Positions 1-7,857 of a DNA stretch of 64,000 bases are shown in pieces. The stretch's first letter is position 1. Each line of letters starts with the position of its first letter. This DNA comes from Humisphaera borealis. Its GTDB lineage: Bacteria; Planctomycetota; Phycisphaerae; Tepidisphaerales; Tepidisphaeraceae. Both the position numbers and the translations under genes were made by a program. The stretch covers positions 6,820,001 to 6,884,000 of the forward strand of contig NZ_CP063458.1 of the NCBI RefSeq assembly GCF_015169395.1, read 5' to 3'. A model generated the notes under the pieces. The model saw nothing but the letters and a program-made list of their open reading frames with translations, was not told where the DNA came from and did no database searches.

Positions 1-906
1 GAGTTTTGCCTGCCGCAGGTTCGAACACTGATCCACGACCCGGACGACGGTGTTCGCGTGTCGGCGATCGAGATGCTGAAAGACTTTGGCGGGGCTGGGA
101 TCGGCGCTGACGAGGCGGCAGCACTGATGAAAGACGCGTCGGCTCTTGTCCGCCGTGCTGTGGCGGGGCTGATGGGACAGGTCGCCCAGTTCTCCGAAGT
201 GCCGATGGCGGCCTGGCAAAATGCGCTGACCGACGAAGACCCCGCCGTGCGCTTGGCGGCCGCCGCGGCGGCGCGTGCGACGCCGGCCGTCGCGCCGTTA
301 TTGGCCGCCGAGCTGAGCGCCGCGATGCGCGACGAATCGCCACTCGTACGTGACGCAGCCCGGGCCGCGTTTTCCGGCGCGATCGGGGAATCCCGCCCGT
401 GGGTGTCCTATCTGCTTCAAATCCACCTCGCATTGGAAGCAGTCGGCGACACAGCCTCCGAGCGTGCGTTGTTGCTGGTCGAGGGACCCGTCGAGTCGGT
501 CTCGCTCTATTTTTGCGAAATACTTGACCACCCCAATCCGGTAGTGGTCTGGAATGCAGCGATCGGCCTGTCGGCGGTCGGGCCGGCGGCCGTGATTGCA
601 GCCCCACGGCTTCTGCCGTTGCTCGGACGTTCAAGGACCATGTTTCGAGTCTGTGGCGTTTGCGGCTTCCTTTCGATGGGACCGGCGGCGCTCCCATGGC
701 TCGACGCGCTGGTCAGACGCCTGGCCGATGGAGATCCGCTCGTGCGGCAACTGTCGGCGATGGCGATCGGCGGAATCGGGACCGCGGCCGACGCGGCGAT
801 TCCTGCGCTGCGTTCGGCACTAAACGACCCCAGAGAAACAGTCCGCACGGCCGCGGCAACGGCACTGTCAGCCGTCACCGTCGCGGCGAACCAAAGCCCC
901 CCCTAA
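1..906 (+). CDS. HEAT-repeat protein, 5' end outside window
   Basis: The reading frame is open from base 1 (LPQVRTLIHDPDDGVRVSA precedes the first possible GTG start at 58), so the gene begins upstream of the window and only its C-terminal 301 residues are seen. The sequence is built of alpha-helical repeats of about 35-40 residues with the HEAT signature of D-P-x-V-R followed by an alanine-rich helix (DEDPAVRLAAAAAA, DGDPLVRQLSAMAIGGIG, DPRETVRTAAATALSAV). Such repeats form protein-binding solenoids; no catalytic motif is visible. No signal peptide can be judged because the N-terminus is missing. It lies 96 bases upstream of an ECF sigma gene on the same strand, but no functional link is shown. 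Confidence 0.85.
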   Translation, partial: EFCLPQVRTLIHDPDDGVRVSAIEMLKDFGGAGIGADEAAALMKDASALVRRAVAGLMGQVAQFSEVPMAAWQNALTDEDPAVRLAAAAAARATPAVAPLLAAELSAAMRDESPLVRDAARAAFSGAIGESRPWVSYLLQIHLALEAVGDTASERALLLVEGPVESVSLYFCEILDHPNPVVVWNAAIGLSAVGPAAVIAAPRLLPLLGRSRTMFRVCGVCGFLSMGPAALPWLDALVRRLADGDPLVRQLSAMAIGGIGTAADAAIPALRSALNDPRETVRTAAATALSAVTVAANQSPP

Positions 907-1002
907 GCCCGAGCGATTACCCGACTCCGTTCGAGTCGCGTTGCTCAGGCGATTGACCCTGCGTAACGCATCGAACGAAACGTCTGTCGGGAAAGTACGG
1001 TC

Positions 1003-1656
1003 ATGCCACAGCCAACGTCAGAGTCTTCCAACCCCACGCCGCCGAATCGGCGCGAGGACGACGCCCTTCTGCCGCGATTGCAGGCCGGCGACCCGGCCGC
1101 GTTCGAACAACTCGTGCGCGACCATGCAGGCCGCATGCTCGCGGTCGCCAAGCGGTTCCTCCGCAGTGAATCCGACGCCAGCGACGCCGTCCAGGACGCA
1201 TTCCTGTCGGCATTCAAGGCGATCGGTTCTTTCGGTGGCACCGCGAGCCTGGGCACCTGGCTACACTCCATCGTCGTGCGGGCTTCGTTGATGAAGCTCC
1301 GCACCCGGCGGCGGCGTCCGGAACAGGCGATCGAAGACCTGCTGCCGCAGTACACCGCCGACGGACATCGCGTTCAGCCGGGTGGCGGTTGGGTTCCCGC
1401 GGTCGATCAACTGGCTGAATTGGAAGAGTCCAGGTCCATTGTTCGGCGGTGCATTGAACAATTGCCGTCGCAATACTGTACCGTTTTGCTCCTTCGCGAC
1501 ATCGAAGAGTACGACACGGAGGAAACGGCGCAACTGCTGGGCATTAATGCCAACGCGGTCAAGACGCGGCTGCACCGTGCACGGCAGGCACTGCGGACGC
1601 TGTTGAACCCCTATTTCGGAGAGACCGCGGCGGCCGGCGGGCCGGCCGGGCCTTAA
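1003..1656 (+). CDS. ECF-type RNA polymerase sigma factor
   Basis: 217 residues, normal for an ECF sigma factor. Region 2 is recognisable at about residues 25-95 (AVAKRFLRSESDASDAVQDA with the conserved D-A-x-Q-D/E core, then AFKAIGSFGGTASLGTWLH), and region 4 at about 145-200 (LPSQYCTVLLLRDIEEYDTE, then the helix-turn-helix ETAQLLGINANAVKTRLHRA). It should direct core polymerase to a dedicated set of promoters. The gene is followed 72 bases downstream by a small zinc-binding anti-sigma-like protein, the usual partner arrangement. GGGAAAG lies just before the ATG at 1003. The target promoters cannot be told from the window. Confidence 0.93.
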   Translation: MPQPTSESSNPTPPNRREDDALLPRLQAGDPAAFEQLVRDHAGRMLAVAKRFLRSESDASDAVQDAFLSAFKAIGSFGGTASLGTWLHSIVVRASLMKLRTRRRRPEQAIEDLLPQYTADGHRVQPGGGWVPAVDQLAELEESRSIVRRCIEQLPSQYCTVLLLRDIEEYDTEETAQLLGINANAVKTRLHRARQALRTLLNPYFGETAAAGGPAGP

Positions 1657-1728
1657 GCGTCAGACAACGCAATGGCAGGTAACCGCAGCAGAGACTCTTG
1701 TCCGTATACTCAAGAGAGCAGGCAGACC

Positions 1729-1962
1729 ATGACATGTCGTGAGTTGATCGATTTTCTGGAAGAGTATGTCGACGGAAACTTGCCGTCGACCCAGCGGGAA
1801 GTGTTCGAGGAGCACATCGACGAGTGCCTCGATTGCAAGAACTACCTCGATAGCTACCGGAAGACCATCCACCTGAGCCGCAAGTCGTTCGAAGGTGCGG
1901 AGTTCGTGACCAGCGAAGTGCCGGAAGGCCTTGTTCGCGCCGTCCTCGCGCTGCGTCGATGA
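1729..1962 (+). CDS. small zinc-finger anti-sigma factor (zf-HC2 type)
   Basis: A 77-residue protein beginning MTCRELIDFLEEYVDG. It carries the H-x3-C-x2-C zinc motif (HIDECLDC, residues about 29-36) together with the early Cys of MTC, as in the ZAS/zf-HC2 domain of anti-sigma factors. No transmembrane segment is visible, so it is probably a soluble, possibly redox-sensing, partner of the ECF sigma factor just upstream. The frame is open from 1672, but the start at 1729 gives the standard family N-terminus and follows AGAGCAGG. The pairing with the upstream sigma factor is inferred from adjacency. Confidence 0.8.
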   Translation: MTCRELIDFLEEYVDGNLPSTQREVFEEHIDECLDCKNYLDSYRKTIHLSRKSFEGAEFVTSEVPEGLVRAVLALRR

Positions 1963-2438
1963 CTTGCATCGAGGTTGGTAATGCCGCCGGATGTACCCGG
2001 CGGAGCGCTCAGATATTCCCGCGACCCGCAACAATCAGGTGTGTTTTCCGTCGGCCGCGAGCAGTCGCGGCTGTCGTCATTTGCGGCATAGCCCGGATTG
2101 TTCACCACGGAGGACACGGCGTTCACGGAGATGAAGACCGAGACGAGGCTCATGAACCACCCGAGCGATTCATTCGACTGGCAGGTTGCCGCGATCAAAT
2201 TCGGGCAATTTCTCTGCGATTTCTCCGTGTTCGCGGCGTCCTCCGTGGTGGTTCTGAATTTTCCGGGTTAGCAGGGTTTGCCTGGAAGAACTGCGATTTC
2301 GGCTTCCATCAAGGCTGGGGTGATCTGCACGCCGGGGAAGGCGGGGACAAAGCCGGTGACATTGACGTCGTGCCTGGCATCAGACAGGCGGTCGGATGTT
2401 CCGGCCAATTGCCGTAAACCGCTTCCCGGAGATTTTCC
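1963..2438. other. gene-free stretch with palindromic repeat
   Basis: No convincing gene in these 476 bases. The central part is the palindromic repeat described separately at 2101-2252. After it, an open minus-strand frame at about 2270-2430 reads like plausible protein (RHDVNVTGFVPAFPGVQI) but has no recognisable family, start or neighbour in frame; it may be a decayed gene end. Confidence 0.4.
2101..2252. repeat. dispersed palindromic repeat (CACGGAG type), copy 1
   Basis: The left arm at 2103-2130 (CACCACGGAGGACACGGCGT and onward) is matched by the reverse complement of the right arm at 2223-2250, with about 24 of 28 positions agreeing. The arms flank roughly 90 bases. A second element with the same core (ACCACGGAG..CACGGAG) is at 16421-16556. 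In transcripts this would fold into a long hairpin. Translating it gives spurious H-G-x-H-G type peptides. Confidence 0.75.
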
Positions 2439-2903
2439 ATGTTTCGCGCCGCAACTGGTATCGCGCTGTTGGTTGTTCTTGGCTTTGTTTCAACGTCGTC
2501 CGCACAGACGCCGCCGTCCCCGCACTACAACTTGGGCAAGGACCGCCTGGCGATAGAAGGCTACGACCCGGTCTCTTACTTCGGCGGCAAAGCGGTCCGC
2601 GGGAATGCCAAGTTCTCGGCAGAACATAAAGGCGTGATCTACCGATTCTCCAGCGAGCAGAATCGCAAGCAATTCACCGACGCCCCGGAGAAGTTCGCTC
2701 CCGCTTATGGCGGGTGGTGCGCCACCGCGATGGCCGAGGGAAAGAAGGTGGAGATCGATCCGCGGAATTTCCGCATCACCAATGGCCGACTGTTCCTGTT
2801 CTACAAGAGCTTCTTCGCCGACGCCCAGGACGACTGGAAAAAGGACGAAGCGAACAAGACGAAGCTCGCCGACGGCTCGTGGAAGAAGATCGCGGGGGAA
2901 TGA
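2439..2903 (+). CDS. secreted YHS domain protein
   Basis: 154 residues with an N-terminal signal peptide (MFRAATGIALLVVLGFVSTS, cleavage after SSA-Q). The body matches YHS-domain exported proteins: the opening NLGKDRLAIEGYDPVSYFGG, then KFSAEHKGVIYRFSSEQNRK, and PAYGGWCATAMAEGKKVEID with the single conserved Cys. YHS domains are thought to bind metal or small ligands; the role of the secreted form is not established. A GGAG ribosome-binding site lies 8 bases before ATG. It precedes a DoxX-like gene after a 145-base gap. Confidence 0.85.
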   Translation: MFRAATGIALLVVLGFVSTSSAQTPPSPHYNLGKDRLAIEGYDPVSYFGGKAVRGNAKFSAEHKGVIYRFSSEQNRKQFTDAPEKFAPAYGGWCATAMAEGKKVEIDPRNFRITNGRLFLFYKSFFADAQDDWKKDEANKTKLADGSWKKIAGE

Positions 2904-3048
2904 GCCGCATCAGATTCGTTCCATCCAGTTCAGCCATCAGCAGGGCAACACGGTTGTCCCAATCAAAGCATCCGGACCTCAGGCACATCGCGTAACCAGT
3001 GCGGGTGCACCGGCATCCCACCGTTGAATGCAATACTCGGAGCCCCTC

Positions 3049-3513
3049 ATGGACCTTAACAAGACGTTATTAATCGGCAGCTGGATTCTCCAAGTTGTCG
3101 TCGCCGTCATTCTCGCCCAGACGCTCTTCTTCAAGTTCAGCGGGGCCGAGGAATCGGTCTACATCTTCAAGACGCTCGGGCTGGAGCCTTGGGGACGGAT
3201 CGGGTCGGGTATCGCCGAACTGATCGCGGTGATCCTGCTGCTCTACCCACGCACGACCACGATCGGGGCGATTCTGGCGCTCGGCGTGATCTGCGGCGCG
3301 ATCATGAGCCATCTCACGAAACGGGGCATTGAGGTCCAGGGTGACGGCGGGCTGCTGTTTGGCCTGGCGATTGTCGTCTTCGTCGGCTCGCTTGCGATTC
3401 TTGTGATCCGCCGGGAGCAGATTCCCGTGATCGGCTCCTGGCTCTTCGGGTCCGATCGGCCCGTGACACCGGCACTGGTGCCTTCGGGCAGCCTGCCGCC
3501 GATCGCCGGGTGA
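3049..3513 (+). CDS. DoxX-like integral membrane protein
   Basis: 154 residues with four hydrophobic segments (ILQVVVAVILAQTLFFKFSG; IGSGIAELIAVILLLYP; TIGAILALGVICGAIMSHLT; GLLFGLAIVVFVGSLAILVI). The FKFSG motif at the end of TM1 and the E-L-I in TM2 are typical of the DoxX/DoxD family. Members are inner-membrane proteins with redox-related or unknown roles. The frame opens at 3028, but GGAG seven bases before the ATG at 3049 supports the shorter start. It is followed after 50 bases by a DinB-family gene on the same strand. Confidence 0.8.
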   Translation: MDLNKTLLIGSWILQVVVAVILAQTLFFKFSGAEESVYIFKTLGLEPWGRIGSGIAELIAVILLLYPRTTTIGAILALGVICGAIMSHLTKRGIEVQGDGGLLFGLAIVVFVGSLAILVIRREQIPVIGSWLFGSDRPVTPALVPSGSLPPIAG

Positions 3514-3563
3514 ACTGCCGCCAACCGACCAACCGCGCGCTCACAGCTCTTCCCGAGGTTGCC

Positions 3564-4139
3564 ATGCCCATGACACTTGCACGATCGATCGACATCGACT
3601 GTTGCGACCGCGTCGCTCCGACACCCGTTTCCCCGGCGCAGCCGCTGATGGCCTTGCTAACGGAGTTGTCGGCTGTCATCCAGAACCTGACCGATGCCCA
3701 GTACGTTCAGAAACCTGTGGGCGTCATGCCCAGCAGCGTGGGCGGGCATGTCAGGCATTGTTTGGACCACGTCGCGGCGTTAGTCGAGGCCCGTCAGTCG
3801 AACACGCTCAACTACGACCATCGTCAGCGGGGGACGCCGATCGAAAACGATCGCGAGGCGGCGGCCGCCGCCGTCCGAGCGCAGGTCGATGCCTTATCGG
3901 CCTGGCATGAATCGGATCTCGCCGCGGATATCAGCCTGTCAGTCCTCCTGACCAGTGACGGTCAGCCGATCAACGTCGGTTCGACGCTCGGCCGCGAACT
4001 GGCCTATACCGTCAGTCATACGATTCATCACAACGCGATCATCGGGGCGATGGTGAAGACGCTCGGCGGCTTGCTACCCGACTGCTTCGGCTTTGCCCCG
4101 GCCACGCTTCGCGACGCGGCGCACCGAAAGGCCGGGTGA
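3564..4139 (+). CDS. DinB-family protein
   Basis: 191 residues. The DinB/YfiT four-helix-bundle fold is suggested by the metal-binding histidine pattern: one His in helix 2 (GGHVRHCLDHVAALVEA) and the H-x3-H of the last helix (AYTVSHTIHHNAIIGAM). These proteins bind a divalent metal and many act as thiol-dependent transferases; the substrate here is unknown. The frame is open from 3510, but the ATG at 3564 is preceded by GAGG and starts at the family's usual position. The next gene starts 4 bases after its stop, so the two are probably cotranscribed and perhaps translationally coupled. Confidence 0.8.
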   Translation: MPMTLARSIDIDCCDRVAPTPVSPAQPLMALLTELSAVIQNLTDAQYVQKPVGVMPSSVGGHVRHCLDHVAALVEARQSNTLNYDHRQRGTPIENDREAAAAAVRAQVDALSAWHESDLAADISLSVLLTSDGQPINVGSTLGRELAYTVSHTIHHNAIIGAMVKTLGGLLPDCFGFAPATLRDAAHRKAG

Positions 4140-4143
4140 TCGC

Positions 4144-4962
4144 GTGTGCACCGTGACACTGCTTCGCCTGTCGTTCGGCTATCGCATGGTGTGCAACCGT
4201 GACGAGGCTCGTGGGCGTGCGCCGGCGATCGGTCCTGCCGTCTTCACCGCCGGTGCGCGCCAGGCGGTGTGGCCGGTGGATCCCGTCGGCGGCGGTACCT
4301 GGGCCGGTATGAATGATGCAGGCCTGGCCGCGGCACTGCTCAACGCCAATCCCCCGACTCCCCACAATCCCCCGATCGCTGCGAATGGCGCGCCGAGTCG
4401 AGGGTCGATCCTTCCTCTACTCCTGCAATCCGGAACGATCGAAGAAGCGACGAGCCGGCTCCAGCGGTTCGACCCGGCACCGTTCGCGCCGTTCCAACTG
4501 CTGATCACCGATGGCCGTCGCACCATCCGAGCCGACTGGCGACGGTCCGGCTGGCAGCCGATGTTGGCACCGCTTGGCGATGCCCCGATCCTGCTGACGT
4601 CGTCCGGCCTCGGCGACGAGCTGGTCGCGGGCCCCAGGGCAGAACTGCTGCGATCGTTCTTCGGCGGGAACGCCGCGACGCTCGACGACCGCGAACGTGT
4701 CCGGCTTCAGGACTCGTATCACAGCCATGCCTGGCCGACCTCCACCCATACCAGCGTGTTGATGAGCCGTGCCGACGCGCGGACGGTCAGCCGCACCAGC
4801 ATCGTGATCGACGAGGCGCGGGCCGAAATGACCTATCAACCATTTGACGGCCAAGGCGACGCCGGTGCGGTCGAACGCGTTGCGTTGCCCCGGACATCCG
4901 TCGCGCGGGCCTCGCTGGCCTGTCGCGCAGAGCCGAAGCTTCTCGCCACCGCCAATGTCTGA
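4144..4962 (+). CDS. NRDE (TANGO2-like) family protein
   Basis: 272 residues. It starts at GTG 4144, giving the family N-terminus M-C-T-V-T-L-L with Cys2 in the position of an N-terminal nucleophile, followed by GYRMVCNRDEARGR containing the diagnostic N-R-D-E, and GGGTWAGMNDAGLAAALLNA (the GGTWxG block). The family is the bacterial counterpart of eukaryotic TANGO2; its reaction is not settled. The frame continues upstream to 4093, but that would overlap the DinB gene and lose Cys2. It is tightly packed behind the DinB gene. Confidence 0.88.
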   Translation: MCTVTLLRLSFGYRMVCNRDEARGRAPAIGPAVFTAGARQAVWPVDPVGGGTWAGMNDAGLAAALLNANPPTPHNPPIAANGAPSRGSILPLLLQSGTIEEATSRLQRFDPAPFAPFQLLITDGRRTIRADWRRSGWQPMLAPLGDAPILLTSSGLGDELVAGPRAELLRSFFGGNAATLDDRERVRLQDSYHSHAWPTSTHTSVLMSRADARTVSRTSIVIDEARAEMTYQPFDGQGDAGAVERVALPRTSVARASLACRAEPKLLATANV

Positions 4963-4993
4963 CCGAATGCGTCAGCCCGGACAGGATCTGACT

Positions 4994-6748
4994 ATGGAAC
5001 TCTCACTGCCCCTTCCCCAATCCGATCGTCCCAGGCGGTGGTTCGTGCCGGCGATGCTGGTGGGGTTGCTCGCGGCGGCGGCTGTTTGCCTTCTGCTATC
5101 GAAGGAGCCCGAACCGCCGGCCATGCACATGATGCCGGTGATGGCACCGATGACCCTCGCGATCAGCGGCGGACTGGCCGTCGCGACCTTCGTATCGGAA
5201 GACCTGGCACTGATCGCCGCCGGCGAGGGGGTTCGCCGGGGCTCACTCGATTGGCTGCCGGCGATCGTCGGTTGTTTGCTGGGGATCTGGGTCGGCGATA
5301 TGGCGCTTTGGTTCGTCGGCCGGCTTTCGGCCCGGCGGGCGCTTTCCTGGAGCTTTATCAACAAGCGCATCAACGAGCGAAAACTCGACGACTTTCGGAC
5401 CTGGTTCGAGCGGCGTTCGGTCGTGGCGATCCTGGTGGCGCGGTTCGTGCCGGGATTGCGCTTCCCGACCTTCATCGCCGCCGGCGCGACCGGGCGGGGC
5501 GGGCTACGATTCGCCGGTTGGACCTTTCTGGCGGCGGCCGTCTGGACGCCGCTGCTGATAGGACTCGTCGTGGTCGTCGGCGACCTGATCGCCGAGCCAC
5601 TCCGAAGAGCCCTCGGCTACGCCTGGCTCACACTGCCGGCCGGAATCGTATTGCTTTACGCCGGCTTCCGCCTGGCCGGACAACTCTCCGATCCGCTCAA
5701 GCGCGCCCGCCTCGCGGCGCGCGTCCAACGACTCTGGCGGTGGGAGTTCTGGCCAGCCTGGCTGTTCTACATTCCCGTTGCGCTGTACATCACCGCCAAG
5801 TCGCTGCGCCGGGGTGGCTTCGCCGGTTTTGCCTCGATCACCGCGGCAAATCCTGGCATGCCCGACGGCGGCTTCGTCGGTGAGTCGAAACGGCAGATCC
5901 TGGCGTCGCTGCCGCAGGAGCACGTGATTCCCTTCCTCCACTGCCCGGTCGCGTCGGCGACGGCAGACGAGGATCGAACTCAAGCCCTTGTCTCGGCGAT
6001 GCAGCTTCGGGGATGGAACTTTCCCGTCATCGTCAAACCGGACGTCGGTCAGCGTGGCGTGGGTGTCGCCAGGTGCAATGACCTGTCGGAGCTGCGACGG
6101 TCGATCGAGCGATCGAACGTCGACCTGATTGTTCAGCCTTACCATCCCGGTCCGTACGAAGTGGGCATCTTCTACGTGCGCCTGCCGTCCGAGCAGAAGG
6201 GGCGCATCTTTTCCATGACGGAGAAGGTATTCCCCATGGTGACCGGCGACGGTCGATCGACGTTGCGCGAGCTGATCTGGAATCACCCGCGCTATCGCAT
6301 GCAGGCCGATCTGTTTCTGGCGCGGTTCGCCGGCGATGTCGACCAGGTGTTGTCCGCCGACCAATCCCTGACACTCTCGGTCGCGGGGAACCATTGCCAG
6401 GGGACGCTCTTTCGGGATGGCGGTCACCTCCGCACCGAAGCGCTGGAAGCGAAGATCGATCAGATCGCCCGCGGCTTTGACGGCTTCTACTTCGGCCGAT
6501 TCGATATTCGTTACTGCGACCCCGTGGCGTTCGCGCGTGGCGAGGACCTTGCGATCGTCGAGCTCAACGGTGTTACGAGTGAATCGACCAACGTCTACGA
6601 CCCCGCGGGAACGCTGATCGGCGCCTGGATGACTTTCATCCGCCAGTGGCGATGGCTTTTCGCGATCGCCGACATGAACATCGCCCGCGGCCATCGCCCG
6701 ACACCCTGGCGGGCGCTGTCGCAGAGCGTTCGGAAGCCCCGGGGTTAA
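4994..6748 (+). CDS. DedA/VTT membrane domain fused to ATP-grasp ligase
   Basis: 584 residues from the ATG at 4994 (AGGA upstream; in-frame ATGs also occur at 4955 and 4967). Residues about 15-230 are a DedA/SNARE-associated (VTT) membrane domain: several hydrophobic helices, the re-entrant motif ATFVSEDLALIAAGEG and the conserved FVPGLRFPTFIAAGATGRG. A linker (ANPGMPDGGFVGESK) leads to a soluble ATP-grasp domain at about 325-560: ATP-binding lysine in FPVIVKPDVGQRGVGVARC, and metal ligands in FGRFDIRYCDP and LAIVELNGVTSES. DedA proteins act as lipid flippases or scramblases; ATP-grasp enzymes join carboxylates to amines or thiols. The fusion suggests modification of a membrane-linked substrate, but none is identified. 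Confidence 0.85.
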   Translation: MELSLPLPQSDRPRRWFVPAMLVGLLAAAAVCLLLSKEPEPPAMHMMPVMAPMTLAISGGLAVATFVSEDLALIAAGEGVRRGSLDWLPAIVGCLLGIWVGDMALWFVGRLSARRALSWSFINKRINERKLDDFRTWFERRSVVAILVARFVPGLRFPTFIAAGATGRGGLRFAGWTFLAAAVWTPLLIGLVVVVGDLIAEPLRRALGYAWLTLPAGIVLLYAGFRLAGQLSDPLKRARLAARVQRLWRWEFWPAWLFYIPVALYITAKSLRRGGFAGFASITAANPGMPDGGFVGESKRQILASLPQEHVIPFLHCPVASATADEDRTQALVSAMQLRGWNFPVIVKPDVGQRGVGVARCNDLSELRRSIERSNVDLIVQPYHPGPYEVGIFYVRLPSEQKGRIFSMTEKVFPMVTGDGRSTLRELIWNHPRYRMQADLFLARFAGDVDQVLSADQSLTLSVAGNHCQGTLFRDGGHLRTEALEAKIDQIARGFDGFYFGRFDIRYCDPVAFARGEDLAIVELNGVTSESTNVYDPAGTLIGAWMTFIRQWRWLFAIADMNIARGHRPTPWRALSQSVRKPRG

Positions 6749-6762
6749 TGCGGGGCATGGGG

Positions 6763-7533
6763 CTACTTCTGTGTTTTTCGGACGGCCTTCTCGCGGCCGG
6801 GCAGCGGTCCCCAGATGTCGTGCATCAGCTCGAAGATCTCCGGCTCGGCCTGCTTCAACTCGCCGGCGACGAACGGATAAAAATCGTTCGAGCCGAAATA
6901 GCTTTCGGTCATCTCGGCGAAAAACTCCTTCTCATTCGTCAGGCCATAGTGCTCGCGCATCGACCCGGGGCTGGTCAGCACCGACTTATAGCGGCCGCTG
7001 TCGCGGAACTTCTTCCACGCGGCGATGATGCGCGGCTCGTCAAATCCCAGTACCCGATCGTGATACGCGTGGGCCAGCTCGTGCAGCACCGCCCAGGGTT
7101 GCCGATGACTCTCGAACGGGGAGAGAAAGTCGTCGACACTGGGGATGTGCACCGACTTGGCGAGTTGCTCGCTGTAGCCTTTGCCTTTGAGCCAGCCGGC
7201 ACTCGGGTGGTACTGCATGGGGTGCAGTTCGCCGTGCGTCAGATCGAGCTGGATGGGCACTTCGCGAAGCCGGGCGAGGGTCTTTTCCGGGACGACGGCG
7301 GTGATCGCAACCAGGCGAGCGTTAAGGATCTTCATCGCCTTCTCACCCTTGGCCGTGCCTTCGCCGTTCAAGAGTCGGTCGTCGACGCGAATGGTCCAGC
7401 CTTCGAGCTGCCGAACGGTATGCGAGGCCGGCAGCGGCGGAACCGTTTTGGGCGGCGCATCGGCGGGAATCGCGGGCGAAGAGGCCAGCAACGCGGCGGC
7501 AAGGGTCGCAACGATCCATCGAGGAATGGTCAT
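6763..7533 (-). CDS. secreted zinc metallopeptidase-like protein
   Basis: 256 residues with a signal peptide (MTIPRWIVATLAAALLASS, cleavage near IPA-D). The zinc signature H-E-L-A-H is at WAVLHELAHAYHDRVLGFD, and a downstream glutamate cluster (NEKEFFAEMTESYFG) could supply the third ligand, as in gluzincin-type peptidases. The start at 7533 has GGAG six bases upstream; the frame extends 11 codons further without a better site. It converges on the DedA/ATP-grasp gene with 14 bases between stops. The substrate is unknown. Confidence 0.78.
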   Translation of the reverse strand: MTIPRWIVATLAAALLASSPAIPADAPPKTVPPLPASHTVRQLEGWTIRVDDRLLNGEGTAKGEKAMKILNARLVAITAVVPEKTLARLREVPIQLDLTHGELHPMQYHPSAGWLKGKGYSEQLAKSVHIPSVDDFLSPFESHRQPWAVLHELAHAYHDRVLGFDEPRIIAAWKKFRDSGRYKSVLTSPGSMREHYGLTNEKEFFAEMTESYFGSNDFYPFVAGELKQAEPEIFELMHDIWGPLPGREKAVRKTQK

Positions 7534-7857
7534 AACTCGCTCCGGTCGGTCAGGGCTTTTGGGCAAATCGTTGCCGTTGAGGGTTGAAGCCTACCGCCGC
7601 GCGCGGCAATAGTCATACGGTCGGTGCGGATTCATGTCGTTCAGGCCTCGTTCCCGGTGCGTCCAACTCGCTGAAGAAACTGAAATGGATATTGGGGGCA
7701 GGATCGCCTTACTATCGGCACCATGCTTTTGCGGTCGATCCTGCTGCCCACACTTACTTGTAGAAATACGCGAGTACGCCGTCCGTGGGTGAATGCCCGG
7801 CTTCTTCCGCGCTGGTTTTGAATCCTCGTATCCGCTGCTTCTGATTCGAAAGTAGAC
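7534..7857. other. divergent intergenic region
   Basis: 324 bases between the metallopeptidase and ubiD-like genes, which point away from each other, so both promoters should lie here. The only structure noticed is an interrupted inverted repeat around 7698-7742 (GCAGGATCG and CGATCCTGC about 30 bases apart). No reading frame here looks real. Confidence 0.4.

Noticed and set aside
5504-6694. Minus-strand frame of 396 codons opposite the DedA/ATP-grasp gene
   Set aside because: The plus-strand frame has membrane helices and ATP-grasp motifs; the minus frame has neither.
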